Both the position numbers and the translations under genes were made by a program. A DNA stretch of 64,000 nt from Flavivirga sp. 57AJ16 (GTDB lineage Bacteria > Bacteroidota > Bacteroidia > Flavobacteriales > Flavobacteriaceae), in NCBI RefSeq assembly GCF_028736925.1, contig NZ_JAQZAT010000005.1, positions 223,073 through 287,072 of the forward strand, given 5' to 3'. The notes beneath the pieces are model-generated. The model did not search any database. It saw nothing but the letters and a program-made list of their open reading frames with translations, and was not told where the DNA came from. Shown piece after piece: positions 61,515-64,000 of the stretch (its first letter is position 1; each line of letters begins with the position of its first letter).

Positions 61515-62531
61515 ATGAACCCAATGAAATCTATCTTATGTTTTATACTAACCCTAATTTCAATTCAGGCCTATAGCCAATATACCGATGTCATTAACTC
61601 AAACAGACCCGGTGTGTCCCGAAGTGCTTTTTCCGTAGGCACCAATGTAGCTCAATTTGAAATAGGTCCCTATATTACAAAAGAAAAAAGGACGCCTGCT
61701 ACGGCCTATGAAATATCTGGGTTTGGCGTTGATTTTGCTGCGCGATATGGGCTATTATTCGAGGAACTGGAATTAAATATTGAAGGCACCTACCAAAACG
61801 ACAAAAAAACGTACCCTTTAAATTCATCTATCGAAGAAAAACGCTCTAACTTTAAAACGCTCACATTGGGCGCGAAGTACCTGGTGTACGATCCTTATAA
61901 AAAATCAGAAGAAAAGCAACCTGACCTGTACAGTTGGAGAGCAAATCATCGCTTTAGATGGAGTTCGTTAATCCCTGCTGTTTCAGTTTATTTAGGGGCT
62001 AATTTTGACACAAAAGACAATCCGTATATAGCCCCGGGCATTGAAGGGTTTAGCCCTAAAGTTATGATCGCAACCCAAAACAACTTCCCCGGAGGATGGG
62101 TATTTGTTATGAATTTCATAAAGGACAGAATTGGATCCGACCAATCAGATTTTCAATATATTTTAACATTAACACACTCTTTCAACCCTAAGTGGGTTAT
62201 ATTTGGCGAAACTCAAGGGATACAAAGTGATTTTTATGCTGATAATCTTTTTAGATTTGGGGGCGCTTACTTATTGAAACGAGATCTTCAATTAGATACT
62301 GCACTAACCCTTAACACAAAGGACACCCCGTCTGTTTTTAGTGTAAACTTTGGGGTATCGTACAGATTGGATTTCCATAAAGACAAAGAGCTCAAGGATA
62401 AAGATATAAATAATGGTACCTCGGCTAAAGAAGAAGGAAAAAGAAGATCCAGACGCAATAAAAACAAAAATAATACTGCTGATGAAGATAAAAAGCGAAA
62501 ACGAAACGATATAGACTTTGACAACAACTAA
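61515..62531 (+). CDS. Putative outer-membrane beta-barrel transporter
   Basis: 338 aa from the ATG at 61515 (MNPMKSILCFILTLISIQAYS as signal peptide; a TTG seven codons upstream is less likely). The mature part is beta-strand rich (RPGVSRSAFSVGTNVAQFEI, FGVDFAARYGLLFEELELNI), like the phenol-degradation MetA/'transporter' family of outer-membrane proteins. The last 50 residues are a highly charged Lys/Arg/Asp/Asn tail outside the barrel. Substrate unknown. Confidence 0.75.
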   Translation: MNPMKSILCFILTLISIQAYSQYTDVINSNRPGVSRSAFSVGTNVAQFEIGPYITKEKRTPATAYEISGFGVDFAARYGLLFEELELNIEGTYQNDKKTYPLNSSIEEKRSNFKTLTLGAKYLVYDPYKKSEEKQPDLYSWRANHRFRWSSLIPAVSVYLGANFDTKDNPYIAPGIEGFSPKVMIATQNNFPGGWVFVMNFIKDRIGSDQSDFQYILTLTHSFNPKWVIFGETQGIQSDFYADNLFRFGGAYLLKRDLQLDTALTLNTKDTPSVFSVNFGVSYRLDFHKDKELKDKDINNGTSAKEEGKRRSRRNKNKNNTADEDKKRKRNDIDFDNN

Positions 62532-62616
62532 AATAATTTCCTTGAAACGAACTTTCTTCGAGACAGCCCCTCTAGGAATACTTTTCAATTAAGAATCAAA
62601 ATAGCTATCATAACAT

Positions 62617-63744
62617 ATGATAACACTCAAAGAAATACATAAAAAGAAGGATTTAAAGGCTTTTGTTAAACTTCCTTTTAAGATTAATAAAAATTCCAAA
62701 TATTGGGTCCCCCCAATTATTAGTGAAGAAATCAAAACTTTTAACAAAAAAGAAAACCCGGTATTTAATAATGCTGAAGCCAGATTATTCCTAGCTTATA
62801 AAAACGGGGAAATTGTTGGCCGTATAGCCGCTATAATCAATTGGCTGGAAGTCAAGGAGCAAACTTTAAAAAAAATGCGTTTTGGTTGGTTTGATGTTAT
62901 CGATGATGTGAATGTTTCAAAGGCCTTACTTGATAAGGTCATAGAAATTGGAAAGGAAAACGATCTTGAATTTATCGAAGGCCCTGTTGGTTTTTCCAAT
63001 CTTGATAAAGTAGGTGTAGTAACAGAAGGTTTTGACCAAATTGGAAGTATGATTACATGGCACAACCTACCCTATTACGCGACCCATTTTAAAAAATTAG
63101 GCTACGATATTGCTAAAACATATTCTGAGAACATCATGGAGTTTAAAAATATTCACCCAGAATATTTCTCAAGAATGCAGGGGTTAATAAAAAAGCGCTA
63201 CCAACTAAGAGCTTTAAACTTTACTAAAAATAAAGATATTCTTCCTTACACCAATGAGATGTTTGATGTCTTTTCCAAATCACATGCTGTCCTTTCCACA
63301 TTTGTTGAAATAAATGATGAACAGCGGGAGTATTTTAAGAAAAAATTTATTGGTTTTCTTAATCCGGAATATGTGAAATTTGTCTTAGATAAAGATGATA
63401 AACTAATTGCTTTTGGGATTGTGACCCCGTCTTACGCAAAAGCTTTACAAAAAATGAAGGGCAAGTTATTTCCTTTTGGCTTAAAGCATTTATTACACGC
63501 AAAGAAACATGCCAAAACAGTGACTTTTTACCTAATTGGTGTTTTACCTGAATATCAAAATAAAGGGGTTACTGCTATTATTTTTGATGAATTCCATAAA
63601 ACATTTACAGAAAAGGGTATTGAATTATGTGTAAGAGGCCCTGAATTGGATGACAACGTTGCCATACAACAAATATGGAAAAACTTTAAGCCCGTTATTA
63701 ATAAAAGACGCTGTACTTTTAGAAAACCTATTGACAAAGCTTAA
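62617..63744 (+). CDS. GNAT-like N-acetyltransferase family protein, uncharacterised
   Basis: 375 aa, cytosolic. It starts MITLKEIHKKKDLKAFVKLP, then WVPPIISEEIKTFNKKENPV and AYKNGEIVGRIAAIIN (GNAT beta4-like). The second half has VTFYLIGVLPEYQNKGVTAI, which carries the acetyl-CoA-binding Q/RxxGxx/A loop. Widespread in Bacteroidota; substrate unknown. Not closely similar to the FemAB-like tandem set. Confidence 0.82.
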   Translation: MITLKEIHKKKDLKAFVKLPFKINKNSKYWVPPIISEEIKTFNKKENPVFNNAEARLFLAYKNGEIVGRIAAIINWLEVKEQTLKKMRFGWFDVIDDVNVSKALLDKVIEIGKENDLEFIEGPVGFSNLDKVGVVTEGFDQIGSMITWHNLPYYATHFKKLGYDIAKTYSENIMEFKNIHPEYFSRMQGLIKKRYQLRALNFTKNKDILPYTNEMFDVFSKSHAVLSTFVEINDEQREYFKKKFIGFLNPEYVKFVLDKDDKLIAFGIVTPSYAKALQKMKGKLFPFGLKHLLHAKKHAKTVTFYLIGVLPEYQNKGVTAIIFDEFHKTFTEKGIELCVRGPELDDNVAIQQIWKNFKPVINKRRCTFRKPIDKA

Positions 63745-63759
63745 ATCACTTCATTTCAT

Positions 63760-63794
63760 AAAAAAATCCAATTCAATTATGAATTGGATTTTTT
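63760..63794 (+). terminator. Terminator of the GNAT-like gene
   Basis: AAAAAATCCAATTC / GAATTGGATTTTTT stem with a short AATTAT loop, 15 bp past the stop. Confidence 0.85.
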
Positions 63795-63876
63795 AATATC
63801 TGTTTTTCGGGGCACATTCGCAAAACACGAAAGCCCTTGTGAAAACGAGGGTTTTGTTGTATATTGATGTATAAAT

Positions 63877-63920
63877 AAACCCCGAAAAAGGCCAAAAAGG
63901 CACAAAAACGGGGTTTTTAT
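63877..63920. repeat. Hairpin AAACCCCG / CGGGGTTT before the right-edge ORF
   Basis: An 8-bp perfect stem around a 24-nt A-rich spacer, ending in TTTTT; a second small CCCT/AGGG hairpin lies at 63834-63852. Could be a terminator-like element or the end of a mobile element. Confidence 0.45.
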
Positions 63921-63931
63921 CTTCGATAATT

Positions 63932-64000
63932 ATGAAAGTACAAAGAATTTCTGACTTACAGGGTCGTCTTTCTCTTTTTTCCCCTTCAGGAAGATTACGA
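63932..64000 (+). CDS. Partial ORF running off the right edge
   Basis: An ATG at 63932 opens a frame of 23 codons to the window end, starting MKVQRISDLQGRLSLFSPSG. Too short to classify. The preceding GC-rich hairpins and isolation from the neighbouring gene would fit a mobile-element ORF, but this is a guess. Confidence 0.35.
   Translation, partial: MKVQRISDLQGRLSLFSPSGRLR

Noticed and set aside
1..64000. CRISPR arrays, tRNA or rRNA genes
   Set aside because: No regularly spaced repeats and no cloverleaf or rRNA-like stretches were recognised on reading; a tRNAscan or Infernal run would be decisive.

Overview
The window comes from the chromosome of a low-GC marine-type Bacteroidota, most likely a Flavobacteriaceae member. 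Supporting signs: an AT-rich genome, lipoproteins with short lipoboxes, TAnnTTTG-type -7 promoter boxes, UvrA, Bcp and an Fe-S-less Nth of flavobacterial type, and DUF4834, DUF3667 and YfhO-type proteins. No plasmid, phage or CRISPR functions are visible.

Region A (about 1-14.85 kb) is a surface polysaccharide locus. It starts with a DegT/DnrJ-type aminotransferase cut by the left edge (minus strand). A long plus-strand operon follows: a WbpP-like UDP-GlcNAc 4-epimerase, a WbpO/TviB-like dehydrogenase (together predicted to give UDP-GalNAcA), a Wzx flippase, a PP-loop ATPase-like protein, a pyruvyl transferase, two GT4 enzymes, an EpsG-like polymerase and a GT2. A DCC oxidoreductase / small anchored protein / polytopic membrane protein trio and a P-loop kinase close the region.

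Region B (about 14.9-18.3 kb) is a junction. It holds a strong terminator, a GC-rich decayed IS transposase, and a beta-helix surface lipoprotein on the minus strand.

Region C (18.6-36.7 kb) is the second half of the polysaccharide locus and the most unusual part. It contains a GT4, two ATP-grasp proteins, a PglC-like initiating sugar-phosphate transferase, a PglD-FemAB fusion, and then FIVE tandem divergent GNAT/FemAB-like acyltransferase paralogues. After these come an AlgJ/AlgX-like SGNH protein, a MITE-like palindrome, two truncated mini-ORFs, and a JmjC/cupin_8 + small anchored protein + HTTM trio. On the minus strand lie an AlgI-like MBOAT and, newly recognised here, a broken copy of the SGNH gene immediately downstream of it. 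The ensemble suggests a heavily decorated (acylated, possibly aminoacylated) uronic-acid polymer.

Region D (36.8-49 kb) is core genome: an Lrp regulator, an M14 peptidase, an XRE regulator with a cluster of TGTTTAC/GTAAACA sites, a small lipoprotein, an MBL hydrolase, a conserved 491-aa protein, bcp, nth, a 48-aa gene, an ECF sigma factor, uvrA and a DUF3667 protein.

Region E (49-55.7 kb) is accessory. Two secreted proteins each sit behind a sigma-54-type -24/-12 element. A decayed patch follows, and then an AraC/DUF5367/DUF1772/NmrA gene block bounded by long imperfect palindromes.

Region F (55.7-64 kb) carries a second small glycan cluster on the minus strand (flippase, glycosyltransferase, YfhO, DUF4834), then an outer-membrane protein, a GNAT-like protein and a partial ORF at the right edge.
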